Below the pieces are notes generated by a model. The model was given only the letters and a program-made list of their open reading frames with translations, was not told the DNA's origin and ran no database searches. Position numbers and translations under genes: made by a program. From NCBI RefSeq assembly GCF_004348685.1, contig NZ_SMKO01000088.1, positions 1 through 36,932 on the forward strand: DNA of 36,932 nt, read 5' to 3'. Shown piece by piece: positions 8,152 to 16,046 of the stretch; position 1 is the first letter of the stretch, and each line of letters begins with the position of its first letter. This DNA is from Nonomuraea deserti (GTDB lineage: Bacteria > Actinomycetota > Actinomycetes > Streptosporangiales > Streptosporangiaceae).

Positions 8152-9405
8152 TCAGGCGTTCTCCAGGCGTGGCCGCAGCCCGGCGGCCTGCCTGATCGTC
8201 CGGCCGGACAGCCGGGCCAGCGCCACCGCCGCGAACAGCGTCGCCGCCACGCAGGCCACCCCGCCGATCTCCAGGGCGACCCTCGGCCCCATGGCGTCGC
8301 TGAGCCAGCCCAGCAGCGGCCCGCCGAGCGCGCCCGCCCCGGCGCTGACGATGGACAGCGCCGCGATGATCCGGCCGCGCATGGGCTCGGGGCTGTCGAG
8401 TTGCGCCCGCGCCGAGACGGTGGTGTCGACGGTCACCGCACCCGCCGCGATCGGCAACATCATGGCCGCGAACGTCCACAAACCCGGCATCAGCCCGCTC
8501 ACCGCCTGCGCGACCCCGGTCACGAACGCCGTGAGCAGCAGCAGCCGGATCGTCAGGTGAGGCCGGGAGGCGGCCACGAAGCCGCCGAGCACCGTGCCGA
8601 CGGCGAACACGGTGGACAGCAGCCCGTACCCGCCGGCGCCCGCGTCCAGCGGGCCGGCGCTCATGGCGGCCATGGTGACCTGGAAGTTGCGGCCGACGCT
8701 CCCCGAGACGAACCAGAGCGCCAGCACCACGAGCAGCCATGGCGTGCGCAGCACGTACCGCAGCCCGTCGCGTACGGCGCCGGGCTGCCGCTCGGCGGTG
8801 GCCAGCGGGTGCAGCTCCGCCCGGCGCATGGCCGCCACCGCCGCGATCACCACGAAGAAGCTGGCCGCGTTGATCACGAAGAGCCCGCCGTTGCCGGTGA
8901 ACGGGAGCAGCGCGCCCGCCAGGCTCATGCCCAGGATGCGGCCGGCGGAGCTGAGGATCGAGCCGAGCGCCATCGCGTTCGGCAGGTCGGCCGGCGGCAC
9001 CACCTGGGCGCCGAAACGGCCGAGCGCGGGCCCGCCCAGCGCGGTGACCACGCCGCCGGCCAGCGCCACCCCGTAGATCGGCAGTACGGACTCGACACCC
9101 GTCAGGGCGATCATGGCCAGCACGGCCGCGAGCGCCGCGTGCGCGAGCTGCGCGACGATCACCACGGGCCGGCCCGGCAGGCGGTCGGCCAGCGCCCCGC
9201 CCCACATGCCCAGCAGCAGGGTCGGCAGCGCCTGCATGACGAGGCTCAGCCCGACGCTCGTCGCCGAGCCCGTCAGCGTGAGGACGAGCCAGTTGACGCC
9301 GAGCACCTGCATCCACGTGCCGGTCACGGAGACGATGTCGGCTCCCGCCCAGAGCCGGTAGTTGTGATGACGCAGAGCCCTGAACGTGGGGGAGGAGGGA
9401 GACAC
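8152..9405 (-). CDS. MFS transporter, EntS-like drug or siderophore exporter
   Basis: This 417-residue protein of about 12 membrane helices starts FRALRHHNYRLWAGADIVSVTGTWMQVLGVNWLVLTLTGSA, the signature opening of the MFS_3/EntS-type exporters. The A-motif loop follows as GMWGGALADRLPGRPVV between helices 2 and 3. Such proteins expel hydrophobic compounds or siderophores by proton antiport. The start is GTG at 9405, with AGGA 7 nt upstream. An in-frame extension to 9505 (unlike any MFS start) is not favoured. It sits 105 bp downstream of the ABC exporter on the same strand, so the two may share a transcript and the MarR control. Substrate unknown. Confidence 0.9.
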   Translation of the reverse strand: MSPSSPTFRALRHHNYRLWAGADIVSVTGTWMQVLGVNWLVLTLTGSATSVGLSLVMQALPTLLLGMWGGALADRLPGRPVVIVAQLAHAALAAVLAMIALTGVESVLPIYGVALAGGVVTALGGPALGRFGAQVVPPADLPNAMALGSILSSAGRILGMSLAGALLPFTGNGGLFVINAASFFVVIAAVAAMRRAELHPLATAERQPGAVRDGLRYVLRTPWLLVVLALWFVSGSVGRNFQVTMAAMSAGPLDAGAGGYGLLSTVFAVGTVLGGFVAASRPHLTIRLLLLTAFVTGVAQAVSGLMPGLWTFAAMMLPIAAGAVTVDTTVSARAQLDSPEPMRGRIIAALSIVSAGAGALGGPLLGWLSDAMGPRVALEIGGVACVAATLFAAVALARLSGRTIRQAAGLRPRLENA

Positions 9406-9510
9406 GACCGATCCTTGCCTTGACGATGCACCGCGGGATCAAACACGGCGCTCCAGGAAACGGATTCCGATCAGCCCGGAATGTGAGGCAAGACACGGGT
9501 TTCAAGCGGT

Positions 9511-11250
9511 TTAGGTGAGTTTCAGCGGATGATCCCGGCTGACGAGCGCGGCATAGTGGCCGGCGCGGGCCATCAGCTCCTCGTGGGTGCCGCGCTCGAC
9601 GACGCGGCCGTGGTCGAGCACGACGATCTGGTCAGCGTCGCGGACCGTGGACAGGCGGTGGGCGATCGTGATCGTGGTGCGCCCCCGGGCCAGGGCGTCG
9701 AGCGCCTCCTGCACGGCCCGCTCCGTCCGCGTGTCCAGAGCGCTGGTCGCCTCGTCGAGGACGAGCACCGGCGGGTCGCGCAGCAACGTGCGGGCGATGG
9801 CCAGGCGCTGCTTCTCGCCGCCGGAGAACCGGTAGCCGCGCTCGCCGACGAGCGTGTCGTAGCCGTCGGGCAGGGCGGTGACGTGGTCGTGGATGCGGGC
9901 CGCCCGCGCGGCCTCCTCCAGTTCCTCCTCCGTGGCGGACGGCCGGGCGAAGCGCAGGTTGTCGGCGATCGTGGCGTGGAACAGGTGCGTCTCCTGCGAC
10001 ACCACGCCCACCACGTCGCTCAGCGTCTCGAACGTCAGCTCCCGTACGTCTGCCCCGTCGATCGTGACCCGGCCGCCGGTGACGTCGTAGAGCCTGGGCA
10101 GCAGGTAGCTCAGGGTGGTCTTGCCCGAGCCGGTCTCGCCGACGACGGCCAGGGTGGAGCCGGCCGGGACGGTGATGTCGACGCCGGCGAGCGCGGGCGC
10201 GTCGCCATAGGAGAAGTCGACGTTCTCGAACCGGACCTCGCCGCGCACGTCGCCGAGCGTGCGCGTGCCGGGATGGATGTCCACCGGCAGGTCCAGGTAC
10301 TCGAAGATCCGCCCGAACAGCGCCAGCGAGCTCTGCACCTCGACGCCCAGCCGCAGCAGCGACACCGCCGGGCGGAACAGGCGGGTCTGCAACGTCGTGA
10401 ACGCCACCAGCGTGCCCACCGAGATGGCGCCGGTGTGCCCCACGGCCCAGTAGATCATCGCCGGCATGGCGGCCATGACGATCTGGATCGACGACTGCCG
10501 CCAGCGCCCGGCCATGCCGGTCCGTACGCCGAGCTCGGCCAGCTCGTCGGAGGCCTTGCCGAAACGATCGGTGAGCTGGGCCGAGCGGCCCATGGTGCGG
10601 CCGAGCAGGATGCCGCTGATCGACAGCGACTCCTGCACCATGGAGGCGATGCCGGCCAGCTTGCGCTGCCGCTCGGCGGTGATGCGCTTGCGCTCCGCGC
10701 CGACCCTGCGGCTGATCCACACGAAGACCGGCAGCAGCAGGAGCGAGATCGCCGTCAGCCGCCAGTCGAGCGCGAGCATCGCGACGACGGTGGCGATCAC
10801 GGTGGTGAGGTTGGAGATGATGGAGCCGGCGGTCGAGGTGACCACGGCCTGCATGCCGCCGATGTCGTTGGCGATGCGCGACTGCACCTCGCCGGTCCTG
10901 GTGCGGGTGAAGAACGCCAGCGACATGCGCTGCAGGTGCCCGTAGACCGCGAGGCGCAGGTCGTGCATCACCCGCTGGCCGACCGTGGTCGAGATCAGCG
11001 TCTGCACCACGTCGAAGACGCTGGTCGCGACCGCCACGAGGATCATGCCGAGCGCCAGCAGCGCGAGCAGGCCGGTGTCCCTCGACGGGATGGCCACGTC
11101 GAGCACCTCGCGCAGCAGGAACGGCGAGGCCAGCGAGACCAGGGAGGACAGCAGGATGAGCAGGCCCACCAGGGCGAGGCGGCCGCGATAGGCGCTGAAC
11201 AGCCCGGCGATGCGCCCGAGCGGCGCGCGTGGTTCGTCCGCCACGTGCAT
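9511..11250 (-). CDS. ABC exporter half-transporter (fused membrane and ATPase domains)
   Basis: The 579-residue protein has an N-terminal six-helix exporter domain (about residues 20-310) and a C-terminal ATPase. Walker A is GETGSGKTT (371-379), the Q-loop is VSQET (418-422), the signature is FSGGEKQR (475-482), Walker B is VLVLDE (495-500) and the H-loop is His531. All catalytic residues are present, so it should work as a homodimer (or pair with a partner elsewhere) to pump hydrophobic substrates outward, as MsbA/LmrA-type multidrug exporters do. The ATG has an AGGAG ribosome binding site. It diverges from the marR gene over a 64-bp region with GTTAGC-type half-sites, so MarR repression is likely. 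The MFS gene follows. Confidence 0.95.
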   Translation of the reverse strand: MHVADEPRAPLGRIAGLFSAYRGRLALVGLLILLSSLVSLASPFLLREVLDVAIPSRDTGLLALLALGMILVAVATSVFDVVQTLISTTVGQRVMHDLRLAVYGHLQRMSLAFFTRTRTGEVQSRIANDIGGMQAVVTSTAGSIISNLTTVIATVVAMLALDWRLTAISLLLLPVFVWISRRVGAERKRITAERQRKLAGIASMVQESLSISGILLGRTMGRSAQLTDRFGKASDELAELGVRTGMAGRWRQSSIQIVMAAMPAMIYWAVGHTGAISVGTLVAFTTLQTRLFRPAVSLLRLGVEVQSSLALFGRIFEYLDLPVDIHPGTRTLGDVRGEVRFENVDFSYGDAPALAGVDITVPAGSTLAVVGETGSGKTTLSYLLPRLYDVTGGRVTIDGADVRELTFETLSDVVGVVSQETHLFHATIADNLRFARPSATEEELEEAARAARIHDHVTALPDGYDTLVGERGYRFSGGEKQRLAIARTLLRDPPVLVLDEATSALDTRTERAVQEALDALARGRTTITIAHRLSTVRDADQIVVLDHGRVVERGTHEELMARAGHYAALVSRDHPLKLT

Positions 11251-11276
11251 TCTCCTTTCTGATGCCCGCTCAAACA

Positions 11277-11307
11277 GAGGTTAGCTCATATTTGTTCCGG
11301 CTAAGCT
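11277..11307 (+). promoter_or_regulatory. Shared marR/ABC promoter region with TTAGC half-sites
   Basis: The 64-bp divergent region holds TTAGC (11281-11285) and GCTAA (11300-11304) as an inverted pair, the normal form of a MarR operator. TAAGCT (11302-11307) is a TANNNT -10 element ending 7 nt before the marR ATG, so marR may be leaderless and self-repressed. GAGGTTAGCTC (11277-11287) is identical to part of the hsp20 promoter palindrome. Binding is inferred. Confidence 0.5.
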
Positions 11308-11314
11308 TTCCGGC

Positions 11315-11734
11315 ATGGCAGACATGGAGCTCACGGAGCTCTTCCAGCTGGTCGGCAGGCGGTTCCGGCATGGCTATGCGCGCCTGCTCGAGCCGCTCGG
11401 ACTCAGCCCCGGGCAGGCGCGGGCGCTGCGGGTGCTGGACGACGCCGAGCGGCCGCTGCGGATGGTGCGGCTCGCCGAGGAGCTGCGGATCGTGCCGCGC
11501 TCGCTCACGCCCGTCGTCGACGCGCTGGAGGAGGCGGGGCTGGCGCGCCGGCAGGTCGATCCGGCCAACCGCCGCTCCACGCTGGTCGTGATCACCCCGG
11601 AGGGGCGCGACCTCGCCGCGCGGGCGCGCGACGCGCGCAGGCAGGCGGGCGGGGAGCTGTTCGCGGTGCTCTCCGAGGAGCAGCGCGAGCAGCTGCGAGG
11701 GCTGCTGAGCCTGGTGGACGCCCAGTTCAGGTGA
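11315..11734 (+). CDS. MarR-family transcriptional regulator
   Basis: The 139-residue protein has the MarR winged-helix fold. An N-terminal dimerisation helix is followed by LGLSPGQARALRVLDDAERPLRMVRLAEELRIVPRSLTPVVDALEEAGLARR (helix-turn-helix, about residues 28-78), then the wing DPANRRSTLVVITPEG with the usual Asp-x-x-x-Arg-Arg, and a C-terminal dimerisation helix. It diverges from the ABC exporter, so it is most likely the ligand-responsive repressor of ABC-MFS and of itself. There is no ribosome binding site before ATG 11315; a -10-like TAAGCT 7 nt upstream suggests a leaderless mRNA. A second ATG at 11324 is possible. The convergent amidohydrolase-like gene ends 8 bp away. Confidence 0.93.
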   Translation: MADMELTELFQLVGRRFRHGYARLLEPLGLSPGQARALRVLDDAERPLRMVRLAEELRIVPRSLTPVVDALEEAGLARRQVDPANRRSTLVVITPEGRDLAARARDARRQAGGELFAVLSEEQREQLRGLLSLVDAQFR

Positions 11735-11742
11735 GCCGGCTG

Positions 11743-12771
11743 TCAGGCCCCGCGGGTGAGCACGCCGCCGACGACGGTGGCGAGGCAGGGCGGCTGGGAG
11801 AGCAGGGCCGCGTACGGGTAACGCCCGCGGGCGTCGAAGACGGCGAAGTCGGCACGGGTGCCGGCGGCCAGCGACCCGATCCTGCCCCGGCCGCGGTCCA
11901 TGCCCAGTGCTCTGGCGCCGCCCAGCGTGGCGGCCTCGACCAGCCGGCGGTCGAGCTCCTTGGGCCGCAGCCTGAGCTCCCGCGCGTGGCGCCTGATCGC
12001 CCCGGCCAGCCCCAGCGGGCCGGTCGGCGGCGTGCCGGCCGGCCCGCGGCTGCCGAAGGCGACGGTGTTGCCCTCGTCCAGCAGGGCCAGCGCGTCCTGC
12101 ACCTGCGGCGGCTCCGGCGGGCAGAGCGCCACGACGGTCCTGCGCAGCCGCAGCAGCTTGCGCTCGCCCGGGTCCAGCGACCTGCCGCTCGCGACGTGGC
12201 ACAGCGGGCCGAGCACTCCGGCCTCGTCAAGCTCCGCGGGGGAGTGGCGGTCCAGGCGGACCAGCAGCCGCAGCCCGAACGTCCTGGCCAGCACGGCCAC
12301 GTCCTCCAGCACCTGCGGGTCGCGCGCGTGGGCGGCGATCCCCACCACGCGGGGCCGGTCCGCCTCGCGGATGGCGGTGATGACCGCGTCCCGGTCGTGT
12401 TCCTCCCACTCCTCCTCGCCGGCGCTGGTCACCTCGACGTACGAGATGCCGGGCAGCGCCGGGCAGTCAGCCAGGTCGGAGAGCACGCCGCCCCGCGCGG
12501 TCACTCCCGGGGCGTCCGGCGGCACGGCGGAGCAGGCGTCGACCAGCCCCGCCACGATCATCCCCGGCCACCGGAGCTCCTCCGCGGAGGGGTACGAAGC
12601 GAGCAGGTCGGCTCGCGTACCGACCGCGAGCACCCGCTCGCCCCTGATCGCCACGGCGCCGTCGCGGATGGGGACGGTGCTGACGGGCAGGACGAGCGGG
12701 GCGGAATGGAGGACGACGGGCCCGGGAGCGCGCCTGCCCAGAGCTGGACCGGCACGCTTGGCAGACGGCAT
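11743..12771 (-). CDS. Amidohydrolase-fold protein lacking metal ligands (probable pseudoenzyme)
   Basis: The layout is that of the cytosine deaminase/chlorohydrolase branch of amidohydrolases. An N-terminal small beta domain (PIRDGAVAIRGERVLAVGTRADLLA) leads into WPGMIVAGLVDACSA, a barrel follows, and the C-terminal composite domain (LGGARALGMDRGRGRIGSLAAGTRADFAVFDARG) is well kept. The metal-binding His-x-His that should follow the G-L-V-D strand is absent (DACSA). The usual His-x-x-Glu reads HARD, and the late GTD/GSD Asp reads GSRGP. Hydrolysis by the normal metal mechanism therefore looks impossible. The reading frame runs to 12804, but ATG 12771 has a GGGAG ribosome binding site 5 nt upstream and is preferred (342 aa). 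It is intact, so it may be a scaffold, a binding protein or a very divergent enzyme. Confidence 0.75.
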   Translation of the reverse strand: MPSAKRAGPALGRRAPGPVVLHSAPLVLPVSTVPIRDGAVAIRGERVLAVGTRADLLASYPSAEELRWPGMIVAGLVDACSAVPPDAPGVTARGGVLSDLADCPALPGISYVEVTSAGEEEWEEHDRDAVITAIREADRPRVVGIAAHARDPQVLEDVAVLARTFGLRLLVRLDRHSPAELDEAGVLGPLCHVASGRSLDPGERKLLRLRRTVVALCPPEPPQVQDALALLDEGNTVAFGSRGPAGTPPTGPLGLAGAIRRHARELRLRPKELDRRLVEAATLGGARALGMDRGRGRIGSLAAGTRADFAVFDARGRYPYAALLSQPPCLATVVGGVLTRGA

Positions 12772-12894
12772 CAGGACTCCCGTCGAGACTTCCCCTCTAG
12801 GCATTAAACGTGAAGGCAGGATATGCCCGCAATCGCGATGAACGGGGCGAATGGCTAGGTCGGCGAAGTTGTCCGGCTTCCCGCCGCCTGATCG

Positions 12895-12923
12895 TTGATC
12901 TCCGACAATTACCTCTATACCGT
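12895..12923 (+). promoter_or_regulatory. Vegetative-type promoter for the M6 protease, leaderless
   Basis: TTGATC (12895-12900) and TACCGT (12918-12923) are separated by exactly 17 bp, a good match to an actinobacterial sigma-A-type promoter. The -10 box ends 6 nt before the GTG at 12930, and there is no Shine-Dalgarno sequence. The start of transcription should therefore coincide with the start codon. Confidence 0.6.
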
Positions 12924-12929
12924 CAAGCC

Positions 12930-15035
12930 GTGAACGCCCTGAAGAAGCTGCTGAAGGGTTTACCCGCGGTCATCGTGATGATCCCGGTGAGCCTCATGGC
13001 GACCCCTGCTTCCGCAGCGCCCCCCACCGATCCCGAGCATCCCTGGCGGCAGGACCACTGGCCGCAGACGCAGCCCTGGCAGGTCGACGCACCCGACGAC
13101 GCCCAGGCCCTGCGCACCCGCCTGCCCGGCGGCCTCAAGCCCATCGACCCGCAGAACTGGAAGAATCCCGACCACATGACGTGGGCGGACTACAAGAAGC
13201 CGCCCGGCACCAACTGGGCCGACCCCTCCGTCAAGGGGTCGAAGCGCACCTTCAAGGGCGCGCTCGTGCTGCTCGACTATCCCAACCAGCCGTTCGTGGC
13301 GACCCAGCCCCAGGGCTCGACGATCTTCGGAAACCCGAGCGCCGAGGCCCACGACATCCCCCGAGACCAGGTGGCGACGTTCTACCAGGACTTCCTCAAC
13401 ACCCCGAACAAGCTCAACAAGGGGCACACCATCCACGAGTACTGGATGGAGGACTCGGGCGGCAGGTACGGCGTGGAGCTGACCGGGTTCGGCCCCTACA
13501 CGATGTCGGGCAAGGACCACGAGTACGCCATGGAGTTCCAGGGCGGCACCGGGTGCCCCGCGGGCGACTCGTGCGACAAGAACCTGCGCACCGAGGGCAA
13601 CGCCGCCTGGATCGCCGACGTCGGGCAGGAGGCGGCCGAGCAGTTCGACTTCGTCTTCTACCTCAGCGCCGGCCAGGACGAGTCGTCCACCTGGCAGGAG
13701 TTCGGGATGATGAAATTCCCGACAAAGGAGGACGTGCCCGACGAGTGGGGCCCGCCGGACGCCGCGCTGCCCAACTGGGTCGACACCCGCTACGTCGACT
13801 GGACCTCATGGCAGGCCGGCTCCACCTTCTGGCCCAACGCCCGCTTCGGCATCGACTCGGTGCAGGCCGAGAGCTCCGGCATGGCCGTCTACGCCCACGA
13901 GCTGAGCCACATCATGGGCATCGGCGACAACTACAACAACCCGTACGGCGTGCCGCCGCGCAGGGCGTACACGGGCGTGTGGGAGATGCTGAGTCGCGGC
14001 AGCTTCAACGGGCCCGGCGGCCCGCACTCGCGCTGGCTGATCCCGCCCACCGCCGGCGCCTCCATGGGCGCCCAGCACATGCTCCGCAACAAGATCAAGC
14101 TGGAGATGATCGACGAGCGGAACGTGCTACGCCTGTCACGCGAGGCGCTCGACGAGTCGGGCCTGGTCACCGCCGAGATTCGGGCCCGCGCGGTCCAGCC
14201 GGGCAAGAACGACCTGTCGGGCGTCAACCTCACCTTCGACACCGGCGACAAGAGCCCGGCCTGTGACACGCGGACCGACCCGCTCTGCGACGGCGGCGGC
14301 TACGAGAACTACACGGTCGAGGTCGTGGACCGCATGGGCTCCGACTCGTTCACCCCCGACTCCGGCGTTCTGCTGGCCAAGACCAAGAACGAGGACCGGG
14401 CGCCGTTCGAATGGGTGATCGACGCCAACCCGCAGGACATCGGCATGACCGACTACGTCATGCCCGACGGGACCAAGGTGCCCATCACGATCGGTGACTA
14501 CCGCCAGCTCTCCGACGCCCTCTTCCACGCCGGCACCGACTCCGGCAGCGAGTACGAGTACGTCGACGAGGCCAACCGCCTGCACTTCTACGTCACCGAC
14601 CTCAAGCGCGGCCGCGACGGCACCCTGTCGTACACGGTCGCGATCCGCTCGCTCGACGGCCCCGGGCCGCAGCGGCGCGGCGTCAAGGTGCTGCCCGCGG
14701 CCGGCATCCCCACCGGCAAGAACCTGTCCACCTGCAAGTTCCCGCTGTTCAACACCGGCAGGGCCGCCCCGGCGCAGGGACAGCACCCCGAGGACGTCAG
14801 CGCCTACCTGAACGCCGACGTCTACCGGCTCAAGGCCGAGGTGCAGGGCAAGGGCTGGACCGTCCAGCTGCCGAACGCCCTGGCCTCCGTCGGGTTCGGC
14901 AAGCACGAACTCGTCACCGTCAACGCCGTGCGCGAGTCCGGCGGCGTCCGGCTGGGCAAGGTCAAGCTCACCGCCACCTCGGAGAGCGATCCCGGCAAGA
15001 CGGTGACGGCCACCTGTCACGTGATCGGCCTCTAG
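12930..15035 (+). CDS. Secreted M6-family metalloprotease (immune inhibitor A-like)
   Basis: From GTG 12930 the protein has 701 residues. The start is chosen because it opens directly into a signal peptide (NALKKLLKGLPAVIVMIPVSL, cleaved after TPASA) and sits just after a -10 box; the upstream in-frame extension to 12810 would bury that signal. The catalytic domain has VYAHELSHIMGIGD: the zinc ligands are probably His323 and His327 with catalytic Glu324, and Asp333 fits the M6-type third ligand. The C-terminal ~300 residues form beta-rich domains with several Cys pairs (SPACDTRTDPLCDGG, STCKFPLF). The family comprises extracellular, calcium-stabilised endopeptidases such as InhA of Bacillus. 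The substrate is unknown, but a nutritional or competitive role is plausible. The gene ends at a strong palindrome. Confidence 0.9.
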   Translation: MNALKKLLKGLPAVIVMIPVSLMATPASAAPPTDPEHPWRQDHWPQTQPWQVDAPDDAQALRTRLPGGLKPIDPQNWKNPDHMTWADYKKPPGTNWADPSVKGSKRTFKGALVLLDYPNQPFVATQPQGSTIFGNPSAEAHDIPRDQVATFYQDFLNTPNKLNKGHTIHEYWMEDSGGRYGVELTGFGPYTMSGKDHEYAMEFQGGTGCPAGDSCDKNLRTEGNAAWIADVGQEAAEQFDFVFYLSAGQDESSTWQEFGMMKFPTKEDVPDEWGPPDAALPNWVDTRYVDWTSWQAGSTFWPNARFGIDSVQAESSGMAVYAHELSHIMGIGDNYNNPYGVPPRRAYTGVWEMLSRGSFNGPGGPHSRWLIPPTAGASMGAQHMLRNKIKLEMIDERNVLRLSREALDESGLVTAEIRARAVQPGKNDLSGVNLTFDTGDKSPACDTRTDPLCDGGGYENYTVEVVDRMGSDSFTPDSGVLLAKTKNEDRAPFEWVIDANPQDIGMTDYVMPDGTKVPITIGDYRQLSDALFHAGTDSGSEYEYVDEANRLHFYVTDLKRGRDGTLSYTVAIRSLDGPGPQRRGVKVLPAAGIPTGKNLSTCKFPLFNTGRAAPAQGQHPEDVSAYLNADVYRLKAEVQGKGWTVQLPNALASVGFGKHELVTVNAVRESGGVRLGKVKLTATSESDPGKTVTATCHVIGL

Positions 15036-15039
15036 ACGA

Positions 15040-15077
15040 CCGATGGGGTACGGCCTGCGCAGGCCGTACCCCATCGG
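15040..15077. terminator. Perfect 38-bp palindrome between convergent genes
   Basis: Nineteen bases (15040-15058) are followed at once by their exact reverse complement (15059-15077), with no mismatch. The RNA would fold into a long GC-rich hairpin 4 nt past the M6 protease stop and 33 bp past the stop of the opposing membrane-protein gene. Position and symmetry argue for a bidirectional terminator; there is no U-tract. Confidence 0.8.
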
Positions 15078-15110
15078 CTCGAAGCACCCGCGAGGGCCCT
15101 CGCGGCCGGC

Positions 15111-15983
15111 TCAGCCGAGCGGGCTCCTGATCAGCTCGCCGGCCGCCTGCCTCGCCTGCAGGATGCTCTCCTCGAACATCTTGCGCACGTGCGCCGCATG
15201 GTCGGTCAGCTCCCTGATGCGCTCGTGCGCCATCTCGTCGCGCACGGTGTCGGCGATCAGGGCCTGGTATTCGGGGGTCCTGGCGGCCAGGGCCTCCAGC
15301 CGCCGATGGGCGGAGTAGGCCTTGTCCGCCTTGCGCACCTGCTTGGCGTACTTCTCCAGGTGGCGTACGCGCCGTGACAGCGACGTCCACGCGGCGTCGA
15401 GCGCCTTCGTGTAGGGCTTGAACGCGTCCTCCATGCCGGACGGCAGCTCGCGGGGGATGATCCTGCCCTGCTCGGCGTGCATGGACGACAACCGCCGCAG
15501 CCGGTGCGCGATCTGCCAGACCTCCTCCGGCAGCGACACCTGGTTGTCGACCGTGTCGATCAGGCCCGCCGCGTGGACCCGGGAGTTGAGGACGGACTCT
15601 GCGGCGTGCTGCGCCCTGCGCAGCAGCATCTGGCACGGGTGGTCGAGATCCTCCGGCAGGACGTAGCGGTCGGCGTGGGTTCGGGCGGCGCGGAGCTTCC
15701 GCCTGGCCGATCTGTTGTAGGTGTCCTGAGCCATCCAGCGGAACAACACGATCATTCCCACGCCGGTGCCCGCCAGGAACAACAACGGTGATCTGGACAG
15801 CAGGGAGAGCGCCAGCAGGAAGCCGGGCAGCAGGAAGATCAGGGCGGGATGGCGCGTGGTGTCCAGCTGCCGGCCGGATCGAGCCATCCGGAGAAGGTGC
15901 GGGCTCGACCGCAGCTCGCTCGAGATCGCCGGGGGCAGCGTTGGATCGATCACCAGCCGTGGAGGCAGAGCTCGTGGATCCAT
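15111..15983 (-). CDS. Hypothetical two-helix membrane protein with long cytoplasmic helical domain
   Basis: I do not recognise this 290-residue protein. About 45 N-terminal residues precede two closely spaced hydrophobic segments (ALIFLLPGFLLALSLL and PLLFLAGTGVGMIVLFRWM, about residues 47-84). The rest is a charged, helix-rich domain with many Arg, Glu, Ala and Leu, including RRVRHLEKYAKQVRKADKAYSAHRRLEALAARTPEYQALIADTVRDE, which looks like a coiled coil. The likely topology is a membrane hairpin with both ends in the cytoplasm. The ATG at 15983 has no clear ribosome binding site. It diverges from the tyrosine phosphatase gene (63 bp) and converges on the M6 protease. Confidence 0.75.
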   Translation of the reverse strand: MDPRALPPRLVIDPTLPPAISSELRSSPHLLRMARSGRQLDTTRHPALIFLLPGFLLALSLLSRSPLLFLAGTGVGMIVLFRWMAQDTYNRSARRKLRAARTHADRYVLPEDLDHPCQMLLRRAQHAAESVLNSRVHAAGLIDTVDNQVSLPEEVWQIAHRLRRLSSMHAEQGRIIPRELPSGMEDAFKPYTKALDAAWTSLSRRVRHLEKYAKQVRKADKAYSAHRRLEALAARTPEYQALIADTVRDEMAHERIRELTDHAAHVRKMFEESILQARQAAGELIRSPLG

Positions 15984-16033
15984 ATGTTCATGCTGCGTTA
16001 TGAACGGCGATTCTGCTCATCATGGCGGACATA

Positions 16034-16039
16034 TAGGGT
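16034..16039 (+). promoter_or_regulatory. Candidate -10 element (TAGGGT) for the leaderless tyrosine phosphatase
   Basis: TAGGGT fits TANNNT and ends 7 nt before ATG 16047, with no ribosome binding site between. The -35 position (around 16011) reads TTCTGC, a weak match. Confidence 0.4.
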
Positions 16040-16046
16040 CGCAATA

